The notes below the pieces were generated by a model, which was not told the origin of the DNA, did no database searches, and saw only the letters and a list, made by a program, of their open reading frames with translations. Below are positions 53,151 to 64,000 of a stretch of 64,000 bases of DNA, piece by piece (positions within the stretch are counted from its first letter, which is position 1; each line of letters begins with the position of its first letter). Position numbers and translations under genes: made by a program. This DNA comes from Mixophyes australis (Eukaryota > Chordata > Amphibia > Anura > Limnodynastidae), in contig JAVHZZ010000004.1 of NCBI GenBank assembly GCA_036250195.1, positions 256,308,728 to 256,372,727 on the forward strand. The letters are read 5' to 3'.

Positions 53151-56100
53151 TGCAGTGGATCTTGTTTACTGCCAAATGGAAACAATCGTAAAAGCCCCTA
53201 TAAATTGATAAAACTTGAACTCTATTAATTACAACTAAAATAGTTGGATGTTAAAAACAGCAAAATATAAATAAGTGAATGTAAAATGTGACAAATGTGA
53301 AATATAACTGAATTAAAAAAGTGTGTATTTCCTTATTATCCTGCATTTAATTACTCTTAGCACTTTTAATTGATCATTCTATGAAGACTGATATAAATTG
53401 ATATAAAAAGGAGTCCAGAGTGATATCTTCTGATTATGAACTCTGTTCAATATATACAATAGACCAATCAGCAACTACGGAATAGTCAATTAGCCCCTTC
53501 AAAGTTCTCAGAATGTATTGAGAGTATACGGCAGTATAAGAAGAAAAAAACAGCTGGGATGTAAAGAGGACTGTGCATGTGCGCACACACTGAAAGAGGA
53601 CACAGACTCCAAGGCAGATAGACAAGCCGACCACGCACCGATGGACAGGATTGAGACTGTAAACAAGCCTGAACAGTGTTCTACATATACTGTAAAGTTA
53701 AGCATTTATTTACCACTCCTGGATCATTCACTTATTTTGCAACAATCATGCATTTTCTATGAAACACAAATAACCAAACTGTTTTTGGAACAAAGTTACA
53801 TCTAGGTATACACAACATACCATTAAGCCGTACTGTTCTGAGTTTCGTGCGTAAACATCTCTGCAATTCTGGAATCCACTTTATATTTGGCATGTGAGAG
53901 GAACCGTTCAGAGACTTACTCTATGAGCTTTATTAGATCAGTCTAAATATTTGATCCATGGACTTGGATTTATTGATGTTTTCACAACATGTTTTGACAT
54001 TTGACATGATAGCTATGCTCATTTTTTAGTTATCCTTTGTTGAAGGTATATCATTGGTTTACGTGATTTTATTGTAATTTCTGTGACATAATGTTCTGAC
54101 CAGAACTGTAAAACTACTGTATCTTACCATATGGCTTATTGTTTGTTATACATTAACTATTAAACGCAAACGTTTATCTCTTTCAACATTTCTACTACCT
54201 TACGGAACTTGCAACTTACCATTTCCAGCATTTATATTGTACCCAGGTTAACTATTTTATAGGTACACTGCATTGTTTATAAATACATATCACAGAGTCT
54301 ATTTATCCCCCTATCGTAGTTTTTCCTCTTTTTATTACAGCCCAATGTCAGGAGAAGCAGATATTTAATTGCCTTTGGTTAAAAGGCAATTGGCAAGTAT
54401 TAAGTCTACTAGTAAAAGCTTTTTCGCCAATCAGAACCTTTGATTTGGACAAACTAGTGAACCACCTCCCATTCACACGAGTCTGGACCATCCTGGGTGT
54501 CCTTCTCCAGGGCCCATTGGGCATCGAGGGGTATCAAAAGACTCCTTCTGACCCTCAGTGTAGTGGAGAAAAAAACAAACAAAAACATTTTATAAATGTG
54601 CAAATTGTTCCCCTGTTCAACTTTTTTAAAAGACAAATTATTTTACATATTTAAAATTGATTGTTTAGCCAATGGATCACTCGCCAAATAATTTATCAAA
54701 ACATTTTTTGAAATGTGGGAGTTACATTGCCTAACTTCAACCTGAAATGAAGTCACAAATTTACTGATGCTTCTCATCAATGTCATGGTACGAATTAAGA
54801 GTCATTACTGATGACCCTCCCTCTATTGGAGAGGACGGGGGGGAACTTTCTCCAGTGGAATCACCAGATTTCGTCTCTCTCATTTTGACATACTAACCAT
54901 GTTCTCTGTAAGTGAGCAAACTGTTTAGTGACCAAGAGTTTCAAGCCCGGGGTTCCTCCAGAGGTATAGGACTGTGGTCTGGTCCTCATTGTACACATTC
55001 CTAAGGTATTACAAGGTGGATTTCCAGTCATCAGTCCAGGCAAATTTTAGTCAAAGTATTTCAGGTCACCGGTTATCCTTTTTTTTTTTTTTTTAAATTA
55101 AACTGCAGATTTCATCTTTTTCTATTTGGTGCCCAGGCACAAAGAAAATAACATTTTATCATAATTGTCTTTTTCTAGGCTTGATCATGGCAGTTTGGCA
55201 CATGTTGGGACACCCCTCAAGAGTGCTCTCTCCCTTCAACACTTGGACTATTGAGGAGAATGGGCAATAGGTGGTGTTCATAATTAAATCCTATCATTTC
55301 AACTGGGCAGCCATTATCACTTTTGTGCTTATTATCATCGTCCGACCAAAGAAAAAAATAAATCAGTTTTCTCCAAACTGCCATTTTCTAGCTGACAACA
55401 CACAAATATCTTACGATGGAACTCAATTTGTGGGCCAAAAGCAAGTCTCATCAGCTGTTGTGATGTCCCCTCCATTTCAGATCTTTCCCTTTGCCACAGC
55501 AAGTATTGCAGGTCGTGGATACTGGCTGAAAGAGCCAAAGACCCAAGTGCCATGTGTTCTCTTTAAATCTCATGACTGGAACAGACTTCCCAATTTCTTC
55601 TGCTAGAGTGATTCTGGCTAGAGGTTGGTTTCAGCAGATGATTCGCTTTGCCCAAATCAGGAAGAAACTACGTTATTTGCAAATAAAATCATAAAAATTC
55701 TACTCTCCGATATGCGTACAAGTTTCTGAAAGTCTGGGTCCCTTTACAATGTTCTCAGGGTAATTCAGTAGGGTATTTCTCTCCATAGCTTATTAAATTT
55801 TAACAAAGTTATTTATGCTCATTAGTATTCTTTCTTTCCATTATCATTTATAATTAAACAGCTGTAAGCTGTTAGACCCTGATGGCTAAACTTACCTGTG
55901 CATATTTCTGCAGTAGTTAGGCTTGCAAGGCAAGAAAACCCCCCCAGAAAAATAGAAATGTTACCATAGTTCATACATTGTTCTTACATGACAGCAGCTG
56001 AACTGTTTTAAACCGTATGTTGACTGCAGTGTTATTTGCAACAAAAAAACACTAGTAAAAATGCAAATCCATGGAGGTCACTGTAGGCTTCTCCAATGTG

Positions 56101-57999
56101 TTTAACCGGCAGTAAAAGCATCAAACAGAACAAGATGTGTTCAGAAACATCAACACAAAGTCCCAGGAAGTAGGTAAAAATGATAGTTGTATGGAAATTG
56201 GAATCAATGGGCTAGATTTTCAGACTTAAAACCTTAAGAAAGTTCATTTAGTTTTAGGATACCAGTAGGTGAACCTATTTTCAATCCACTTCATCAAGGC
56301 TTTAGAGTTTCCCCCGGTAATTCATGTGATATTTGTTTTTGTTTATGCAATTGAATACATTTTTTTGTAAAATAAGGCTAAATCCTTATTGTTAATGAAT
56401 TTTGTAAAACTAAAATATTAATTGGAGTGAGTGCCAGAAGTTTTCTTAGTCCAGATGTACATGATTATAAAACATTGCAATGTGAGAATGGAGGCAAGCA
56501 TAAAGTCAGTTAGAAAGTTGGAAAAAGCAAGGTACCACAGCAGAAAGAAAATGGTAAAGGTTTCTTTTAAATTGATGAATATTCTTCCGCATAGAGGTGC
56601 AACAGACACCACAAAAGTTCATGCTAGTCATCGATATGCACAGGAAAATGCAGATCTGGCTGGAAAATGTCATTTTAAATATTCTTTGTTACTCTATGTT
56701 ATTACCTATGCATACAGCCTAAGATTCCGCTAACAAACATAGTCCCTGAGTACTATTCCTGAAAAAACAGTTTGAAAGCATTGCCATGCATTATTTAATA
56801 TTGGGGAGGGAGCTTGAATTATTCCAGTATTAATAGGACAGACAAGAGGGCATTAGCTATAGATATGCTTTTAGATTCCTGGGGTTGCTAAAGTATGAAT
56901 TTGAAAGATGCAGTTTGGGATAATTCTATTATTCAAAGCATATTTTTTCAGGCTGCTCCTTGAATTGTACGAGATGCTCCTTCTATCCTTTGAGTGAGCA
57001 GGAAGTGTGTGCTTTGGTAAGATTAATACCTTAGGACCATTTCTTCACAACAAACTTTGAAACTGCCTTTATGGTGAAGTCGTAATTCCTGTCATGCATG
57101 CACTTATGTATCAGTTACATGGCTTGAAGAGCATAAGCAGTTACAGAAAGTTGCAAAGCCCTGCTGAAAGGTCTTCAGACAAAGCCCAGATGAAGAGGGG
57201 AATGTTGAGGTTGAGTGACCTAAAGTTTAACCAGATCAGCGACAAAATATCTATTTTCTGGAACAACCAGATCAGCACAAGGACCTGAAATATTTAACTG
57301 GATGAGAGGGAGGTCTTTTCTGGGTCCAGGCATCAATCGATTATTAACTTTTATATGCCAGCTGTCTAACCTCAGAATGTAGATAATAAAATGGTTAAAA
57401 CAAAATGCTAACTACAGTGAGAATGTGTGTAAATGCTTCTCCTGGTGGCTCAGATAAGCCACTACTGTGACACTGAGCTCTGAAAGCCCAGCCTGTGATG
57501 AGCGACGTTAGATGGCTCACAGCCAAATTGATGGCCGCAAGTGCAACAATATTGATAGACAAAATGGATCCTTGAAAAGACCAAGTACCATGGGCGCTGT
57601 GAAAACCACTATCAATCACAGGAGACTGGTGTGCATAGGGAATACATGCCAAAGCAGCATGTAGACTGGTTTATCTACTGTCAGCTAGAAGAAAGCTTTC
57701 CTCGACCTCAATAAGACAATGACTCTGCTGTAATAGATGAATTGGGCACTCAAGATGCCCGAGAACGGAAAAATGAATTTTGAATACAGCACATGTGGAA
57801 ATACAGGCATGGCTTAAAGGGTTGAAAAACAAGTCTCCACCACCCTTACAGAAAGCAGATGGTACTACTGCTGCATGGAGAAATTACCATTGTGCAAGTC
57901 AACTATTGTATTACTCATCTGCTGTAGCTAAAGAATGTTGTGTATTATGCTAAAGTCAGTAAAGATAGTTAATAAGATGCTAGCTTGACAACTTTTATC
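53151..57999. other. Long interval without recognisable features
   Basis: 4.8 kb of AT-rich sequence. ORFs reach 111 codons (55271-55606) but show no motif, repeat copy elsewhere in the window, or splice-like organisation that I can support. A T-run lies at 55080-55094. This is the best candidate region for single-copy host DNA in the window. Confidence 0.5.
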
Positions 58000-60715
58000 A
58001 ATCATCCATGGGGGACAATGGAACAATGGGGTATAGAGTGCATTGATACACACTCTGGCAAACACTCAGACTCCTCTCCCTCTATACCACCCATTGATGG
58101 GGGTATCTCATAGCTGCCTCACACAAAGCACAGGGAGTATAAGGGCATCCTTAAGTTCTGGGCACTGGGTGGAGGTAATACACCTTATCCTTGGTGGTGG
58201 TGGGTTTTCCAGTAGACAAGCCTATCAGAAGAGAAAACAGCCAGCGTCAGAGAAGCCAAAAAGCATCAGGTCGATTTCCTCCCGTTTGCCTTCTCAGCTA
58301 CAGAAAAAGTAATGGTGAGTTTTATTGGGTGCTGGGTTTCTGTGGGACCTTCCATTTCCTCAGGCCTGTGGCTTTTGCAAATCCACATTCTCCTGGATTG
58401 TACAACTGCACCAGTCCTCTCTTTCTTCCCTCATTTTTTTCTATGTCTGGGAAGGGGAGTATTTCCAAGACCAAGCCTGGAGGTGGGGCAGTGGCAAAGA
58501 TTCTATTGTCTGCTCCAGATGTCACTCCAAATTGCCTCGCACCCAGTCTGCAGCAGATGCTCTGGACATGGCATATGTGGCAGAATACCAGCAGCCGCGC
58601 TCACCTACGAGTGCACCCTTTGAGACATTGGAGCTGGTCTCTGGACCAGGCTATTCCAGAGAGGATGCAGCTTGTTGCACGCCCTAGGGAGCAGAGCAAT
58701 GATGCAGCAGACTCGAGAAGCGCAATCGTCTCCCTTGAGCCTTGCTCCCAAGATCCTTTGGATTCTGCTTTACCCAACAAGCCGACAGGAATACTCTTCC
58801 CTTAGAGAGGATTCGGATGACCATTACCTCTAGACAACTAAAGTATCAGCTTCTCTGGACTGTCTAGACTTTGCGAGAGTCTGAATCTGAGATTTTTTCC
58901 CCAGGAGGAAGATGAAGTGGCAGAAAACTCAAGACTGAGGCTTCCTTGGGACAAGGATCCCTATAGGAAACAGGGAGTGGACAAACTAGTGTGTTGAGTC
59001 AGGCAGACATTACAGAGGAATCATTCTAGAAAGCTCGACATTCAAAAGGAGACATACGATTTCCTTTCCCTCATCAGCCCAGTTGGAGGGCATGCTTAGA
59101 GAAGTATGACCAATTGCAGGTTTTAGTTCCCACTCAATGCTCACAAGCCCTCTGACAAGAAGTCAGCAAAAGAATGGTCTCAACTGCTCATGCATTCAGC
59201 AGGCCTGTTTTTGGAAGTGGGATGTGTTGTGGGCACCTGAGCCTTTTAAGACCAAAGATTGTCCTCCTTCATGGAAGTCAATTTCATAGAGAAGTGTTCT
59301 AAACACATTTTACGCTCTCCCAGAAAGGAGACTTTGATCATACGTGAGTACCACTTTCTTGAATTTATACCTTTTATTTCTGTAAGAAAATATTGCACAA
59401 TATTTTTTGATTGTCACTTTCATTAATCGTTTTAGTATTGTGGCTTTATTTTCCATATTAAACAGCACTTAATAAGTTTATCTCTCTGTTCTTATGAGAT
59501 GGTATTAAATAACACAACATTTCCGAGAGAGATCATTTGGTTTATGATAACTAAGTTGTGAGAGATTGTTTGAGATAAGAGAATCAGCTCTTGAAACAAA
59601 CTTTGGTGGTAGCAAGACTGGTAAGGCAAGTAGTTTGCAAGATCAGCAGGGGAGTTTTAATCATTTTTAAAAGAACCAGGTAGTAATTTATTAACAGTTT
59701 GTCAGGCGAGTCCTGAATTATGACATGTTCGAGAGATGGCCCAGACTTTGGAAGCTCAATTCAACCTGGCTCCTTCCTTGTGGATGACTTTTCAGGGACT
59801 TTTGTTCAACACAAATCAGCAGAGTTCTTAACAGAGGCCAAAATCCTCTTTATACAGGGGCTGTGAAGTCCCATTTTAGTATGGTATCCATGGAAAAATG
59901 GTTTCCATATTAGAGGTGGTACAAGTTGCACAGTTCCATACCAAACAGATTTTGAAGTGGAACAAGTCTTACTATAAACATGATCAAACTTTCAAGCTGT
60001 GTACAAAGGTCGAAGCTGTCTGCCCTCTGGTCGCCCATTCACTGTCTGCGACTGGACATCGTTGCCAATCGTTGAGAATGGTGGTCGTTGTGCTTCAGCA
60101 CCAATTCCTGGTCTGTGGACTCGGAGAGTCAAAGCTTCCAATAACAGTTCTGAAATTCAGGGTGATTCTCAACATTCTAGTCACAGGGAAGCAGTTCTTG
60201 CCAGGAAGGCCCATCAAGATCCGATCGGATAATGCCACAATGGTGGCTTACCTAAATCATCATCATTCGCTATTTATGTAGCACCACAGCCAGCACTGTA
60301 CAGAGAACTCACGTCAGTCCCTGTATCACTGGAGCATAGTGTCTATTTCTATGTGTGTTCGGAAATTTAGAGAGACACTGTGGTAAATTTGATAGCAGAC
60401 AAATAACCTACTAGTATGTTTTTTGGAATGTGGGAGAAAATCTGAGCTTCCAGAGGAAACCCAGGCAAACACGGGGAGTACATATAAACTGTGTGTGTGT
60501 GTATGTTGGAGGATTTTAGATTGTAAGCTCCAACAGGGCAGGGATTGATATGAACGAGTTCTCTGTACAGCGCTGCGGAATTAGTGGCGCTATATAAATA
60601 GATGATGATGATGTTGATGCCACTTAGGCGGCTACCTGATCTTTGGAGCAATCTATACCCCAGTGTTCCAGTGTCTCCCATTGGATTTAAGAGAAAAGGA
60701 TTTAACTTAAGTACA
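58000..60715 (+). pseudogene. DIRS-4, gag, RNase H and right terminal repeat
   Basis: A DIRS copy with internal deletions. 58005-58140 resembles a DIRS leader (gggggacaatgg). gag starts at ATG 58443 (MSGKGSISKTKPGGGAVAK); after a shift, IVCSRCHSKLPRTQSAADAL (CxxC motif), QQPRSPTSAPFETLE, and in another frame QLVARPREQSNDAADSRS. At 58980-59340 gag C-terminal pieces remain. RT is mostly lost. RNase H: TGKQFLPGRPIKIRSDNATM, VAYLNHH (about 60185-60257) is cut by SINE sequence. The right terminal repeat is 60670-60715 (cagtgtctcccattgga, gattaaga..ggatttaac). The ORFs at 58191 and 58325 are this gag and not a host gene. Confidence 0.75.
60258..60620. mobile_element. Two facing SINE tails inside DIRS-4 RNase H
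   Basis: 60258-60490 is a minus-strand SINE fragment (tatttatgtagcaccacagc, ctgtacagagaactcacg, tgtgggagaaaatctgagc, aaacccaggcaaacacgggg). 60520-60615 is a plus-strand SINE tail (gattgtaagctccaacaggg, ctctgtacagcgctgcggaa, gcgctatataaatagatgat). The two tail ends form a large inverted repeat. Either two SINEs inserted head to head with loss of the heads, or one insertion was partly inverted. Confidence 0.82.
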
Positions 60716-61126
60716 AAACTTCCATTTTACCAGTGTACATGGTCTACATCTAAATAATAACATTTAGTTTTCCTAATCAAATATGTAACATTTTATGGAG
60801 TCTACAGTTCTACATGTAATGTTCTTTTATATTATACTGGAAGTCTTTTAGACAATACAAGAATATATACAGATAGAACACTCCCACTCCCCCTTTACCC
60901 AGCATAAGATGGATTATTACGACTAAATCCTGATGGTCTGGGAACTACATTTGTAGATTCACCTATAACTTAAATTTTTATTTTTTTAAATAGGCACCAA
61001 CGCAGTCCTTTGAAATTCGTTAATGAAGGTACTGGCAGAGAACCAAAAGCTGTAATACATATTCAAAAACCCAGCTATAATACAATTTAAACATGCAATA
61101 GACCTTGATTTCAAATTGTGTATCTA
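60716..61126. other. Unassigned interval before Tc1
   Basis: No gene or repeat recognised. The TA at 61125-61126 is the left target dinucleotide of the Tc1 element. Confidence 0.5.
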
Positions 61127-61469
61127 CAGCGGGTGAAATCACATCAACATTTCTCAGTAAATATATATTTAATGTGGCTATTGTAATGAAATTTACACCA
61201 AATGCCATCAACAACCCTTGCAATCCACACATGCAAAGAAATAAAACCATAGATGTCCATAATTTAAGTTTTGTATAATAATGTGAAATGACACAGGGAA
61301 AAAAGTATTGAACACATGACGAAAGGGAGGTGCAAAAAGGCATGGAAAGCCAAGACCCCAGCTGAAAGCTATCAGTAATTAGAAAGCCATCCTGCCAGCT
61401 GGTTCAGCCACAACTGATGGCCTATAAAAAGGTGTCTCATTACGAAGGCGTCATACAAGAAACATCTTA

Positions 61470-62655
61470 TGATGGGTAAAAGAGCTCTCTCCAGACCTTT
61501 GCTACCTTATTATTGCAAAACATACTGATGGCATTGGTTACAGAAGGATCTCTAAACTGCTTAATGTTCCAGTGAGCATTGTTTGGGCCATAATTCGGAA
61601 GCGGAAAGAACATCATTTCACAATAAACCGGCCACGACCAGGTGCAACCCGCAAGATTTCTGACAAATGAGTGAAAAAAATCAGAAGAGTTGTCCAAGAA
61701 CAAAGGACTACTTGTGGAGAACTTAAGACATGGAATTAGCAGGTACAATTGTTTCAAAGAAAATAATTAATGCACTCAACCACCATGGCCTGTATGCACG
61801 CTCACCAAGCAAGACTCCTTTGCTGAAGAAACGTGTTGAAGCTCGTTTAAAATTTGCTGCAAAACATTTGGACAAGTCTGTGAAATACTGGGACAATATA
61901 GTGTGGTCAGATGAGAGCAAAATTGAACTCTTTGGATGCCATATTACACACCATGTTTGGAGGAGAAATGGCACTGCACATCATCCCAAAAACACCATAT
62001 CAACAGTGAAGTTTTGGAGGTGAGAATATCATGGTATGGGGCTGATTTTCTGCAAACGGTAGTGGCATACTGCATATGACTGCAGAAAGGATGAATGGAA
62101 AAATGTACTGACACACTTAATAAAAATCTGCTGCCATCTACCAGGATACTGAAGATGAAACGAGGATAAACATTTCAGCAAGACAATGATCCCAAACACA
62201 CAGCCAAGAACACTCTCAATTGGTTTCAGAGAAAGAAAGTAAAGCTGCTAGAATGACCCAGCCAATGACCTGACTTTATTATTAATTTTTATTTATAGGG
62301 CGCCACTAGGCGTCCGTAGCGCCGTCCAGGGACAAAGTTACAATACAAGGTGAGACAGCACAGTACAGTAAACAATAAGCACAGTAACTCGGTGAGCTCA
62401 AAGCACAGCTAGAGGGGCGGGGGAGGGGAGAGGGGAAGGTCCTGCATACGGCTGAGCCCGAGAGGGAGGGCCCGGATGACAGGGAAACCAGGGATGACTT
62501 GAATCCAATTGAAGATCTACTGAAAGAACTAAAGATCAGAGTGCATAGAAGAAGCCCATGGAACCTTCAAGATTTGAAGACTATTTGCGTTGAAGAATGG
62601 GGCAAAATCACACCTGAAGCTGTCATTACCAACAAAAGTGTTTGTACAAAGTATT
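61470..62655 (+). pseudogene. Tc1 transposase, broken
   Basis: Readable pieces: DNA-binding part GYRRISKLLNVPVSIVWAII (about 61535-61595, with shifts), INRPRPGATRKIS (61620), then frame 61730-62023 with KKIINALNHHGLYARSPSKT, LKFAAKHLDKSVKYWDNIVW, SDESKIELFG (first catalytic Asp) and HHVWRRNGTAHHPKNT. Later QQDNDPKHTAKNTL (second Asp, about 62175-62215) and P-D-L / [15 protein letters not shown] (third acidic motif, split by the L2 tail at 62278-62494). All three acidic residues are still encoded, but stops after FWR and further shifts destroy the frame. Confidence 0.9.
62278..62494 (-). mobile_element. L2/CR1-type tail inserted in Tc1
   Basis: Minus strand reads caccttgtattgtaactttg, tccctggacggcgctacgga and cgcctagtggcgccctataaat. 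This is the pattern of an L2-like 3' end with a short A/T-rich terminus (62278-62295). tgactt occurs on both sides (about 62271-62276 and 62493-62498), consistent with a short target duplication inside the LNPIE motif of the transposase. 5'-truncated and non-coding. Confidence 0.8.
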
Positions 62656-62894
62656 AAATAAATTTCAGGAAGCTTGTTCAATACTAAACCCCCCCCCCCC
62701 CCCCCCCACCCCCGTGTCATTTCACATTATTACACAAAATTTAAAATTATGGAAATCTATGGTTTGATTTCTTTGCATGTGTGGATTGCAAGGGTTGTTG
62801 CTGACATTTGGTGTAAATTCCATTACAATAGCCACATTAAATATAGATTTACTGAGAAAAATGTTGGTGTGTTCAATACTTATTTCACCCGCTG

Positions 62895-63356
62895 TATACC
62901 TCTAAAATCAGACGGATTATGGTAATCTGTTGAGACATAGTACTAAATTTTGCAAAATTTAATTTGTGCTTCCTGGTTTGTTGAACAAGATCCTAGTATG
63001 TCGCAATACATTAGAATTTTTTTTTTGCTTAAAATAATGTACCGCAACAGGAAACTACTGGGGAGCTTAACAAAACTGCGAGCATGGAATTTAGACTCTT
63101 TCCAAATTATTTAAAAACCACATATTTATGAGATTTAGAAAATGTTCTTTCATATAGGATTATCTTCAGTAATCTGCCATAAAATGTTTTTACTGCTTAT
63201 TTGTGTACACTGCAGTCATGACAACCTGACCGGGGCAAAGACTACATATTGTACATGGAATCAGATCTGTAACGAGCATATCCAAAAAAAAACAGCAGCG
63301 CAAATTCCTCCAGGGAGTATAGCTACATTTATGTATAAAGGGGGTCTCCCTCTCTC

Positions 63357-63357
<1 letters not shown>
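62895..63357. other. Unassigned interval
   Basis: No recognisable feature. The ORF 63142-63360 has no motif and runs into the microsatellite. Confidence 0.5.

Positions 63358-63395
<38 letters not shown>
63358..63395. repeat. (TA)n microsatellite at the SINE 3' end
   Basis: About 18 TA units followed by tttattaccatttatttata. It adjoins the 3' end of the minus-strand SINE and may derive from its short tandem tail. Confidence 0.95.
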
Positions 63396-63399
<4 letters not shown>

Positions 63400-63740
63400 T
63401 ACCATTTATTTATATAGCACCACTAATTCCGCATCGCTGTACAGAGAACACACTCACATCAGTCCCTGCCCCCATTGAAACTTACAGTCTAAATTCCCTA
63501 ACACACACACAGACAGACTGAGACAGACAAACACACACAGACTAGGGTCAATTTTTATAGCACCCAATTAACCTACCAGTATGTTTTTGGAGTGTGGGAG
63601 GAAACCAGAGCACCCGGAGGAAACCCAAGCAAACACAGAGAGAACATACAAACTCCACACAGATAAGGCCATGGTCGGGAATTGAACTCATGACCCCAGT
63701 GCAAGGCAGAAGTGCTATCCACTTAGCCACCGTGCTCCCC
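63381..63740 (-). mobile_element. tRNA-derived SINE with L2-like tail, full length
   Basis: Read on the minus strand from 63740: gggagcacggtggctaagtg contains an A box (TGGCTAAGTGG, 63729-63719), and gagttcaattcccgac contains a B box (AGTTCAATTCC, 63688-63678). These two are the RNA polymerase III promoter. A central body (gtttgcttgggtttcctccg; cactccaaaaacatactggt) and a tail (ctgtacagcgatgcggaatt, tagtggtgctatataaataa) follow. The tail resembles the L2 tails in this window, suggesting L2 enzymes mobilise it. Truncated copies: 30187-30362 and 60258-60620. Confidence 0.9.
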
Positions 63741-64000
63741 CTCCTAGTCATGCTTACTATATTGGCCAGCAATGCTTCCTACATATCAATCACAGATAAA
63801 AAGCAAAAGGCCATTTAATCTATAATATATATTACATATAGTATTGTATACAAAGTCTTAACACAAATAGAATACCAGTTATAGGGACCTAAGAGATGTT
63901 AACTCCTGTGCTACTAAAATGGGATTACAAACAATGCTGCAGCTGGAGTTTTCTATAGAAGGTAGTAAGGCAAATATATATATATATATATATATATATA
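63741..64000. other. Right edge, AT-rich, ending in (TA)n
   Basis: No gene recognised. A TA run begins near 63975 and continues beyond the window. Confidence 0.7.

Larger units (their letters stand above)
61127..62894 (+). mobile_element. Tc1-type DNA transposon with long terminal inverted repeats
   Basis: Starts cagcgggtgaaat and ends atttcacccgctg, flanked by TA on both sides (61125-61126 and 62895-62896). The inverted repeats extend about 190 bp (to about 61316 and from about 62705). Removing the internal L2 tail leaves about 1.55 kb, the usual Tc1 size. In the right repeat, a C-run (about 62691-62711) stands where the left repeat has an A/T-run. The transposase inside is broken. Confidence 0.93.

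Noticed and set aside
55271..55606. 111-codon ORF in otherwise featureless DNA
   Set aside because: No recognisable motif, no upstream promoter or splice signals I can support; a length expected by chance.
58191..58805. 204-codon ORF as a possible host gene
   Set aside because: Overlapping frames contain the DIRS gag CxxC motif and the region ends in DIRS RNase H and a DIRS terminal repeat.

Overview
The window looks like repeat-dense vertebrate chromosomal DNA, most likely from an anuran amphibian. This is inferred from the mixture of full-length Penelope-like elements (PLEs) with GIY-YIG endonucleases, DIRS tyrosine-recombinase retrotransposons, a chromodomain Ty3/gypsy element, L1/Tx1 and L2/CR1 LINEs, Tc1 elements, hAT-type MITEs and tRNA-headed SINEs with L2-like tails. 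I see no intact host gene. Every long reading frame I can identify belongs to a transposon and carries stops, frameshifts or lost catalytic residues.

Layout. 1-1130: DIRS gag remnant (DIRS-1). 1131-2236: unassigned AT-rich DNA with a possible PLE terminal remnant. 2237-3583 and 9914-10195: two halves of an unidentified repeat (family A), split by PLE-1 (3584-9913, 13-bp target duplication). PLE-1 carries a 5S rRNA-like domain after its endonuclease. 10607-17008: a Ty3/gypsy chromovirus with a truncated left LTR, itself invaded by a tandem-repeat-rich LTR-like segment (about 11612-13343). 17009-26735: DIRS-2, broken by a degenerate PLE (PLE-4, 17263-19484) and by PLE-2 (20355-26309, 16-bp target duplication), ending in DIRS terminal repeats. 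26885-28362: a second family A copy, which is the empty-site counterpart of the PLE-1 insertion and carries its own 138-bp hAT MITE. 28363-29400: minus-strand Tc1 remnant. 29690-32860: DIRS-3, with domains in permuted order. 33640-33860: foldback MITE. 35930-37510: L1 fragment with MITEs.

The right part is built on a second L1 (38790-49690). It is split by PLE-3 (41648-47611), a 6-kb palindrome with 2.27-kb arms, and by a 147-bp hAT MITE. Next come PLE-5 (49700-53150), split by a 5'-truncated minus-strand L2 (49968-52295); a long stretch without recognisable features (53151-57999); DIRS-4 (58000-60715), broken by facing SINE tails; a Tc1 element with about 190-bp terminal repeats (61127-62894), split by an L2-type tail; and a tRNA-derived SINE on the minus strand (63381-63740).

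The most interesting features are: (1) a 5S rRNA-like domain in the 3' region of PLE-1 whose closing helix shows compensatory changes; (2) hammerhead-like motifs at matching positions in three PLE families, all with the same unusual extra A; (3) inverted self-copies at the 5' ends of three PLEs, of about 0.25, 0.83 and 2.27 kb; (4) a 77-bp LTR tandem repeat whose internal stem covaries between units; (5) a permuted DIRS element; (6) a double-hairpin scar at a PLE/DIRS junction. All family calls come from reading motifs by eye; no database search was run.
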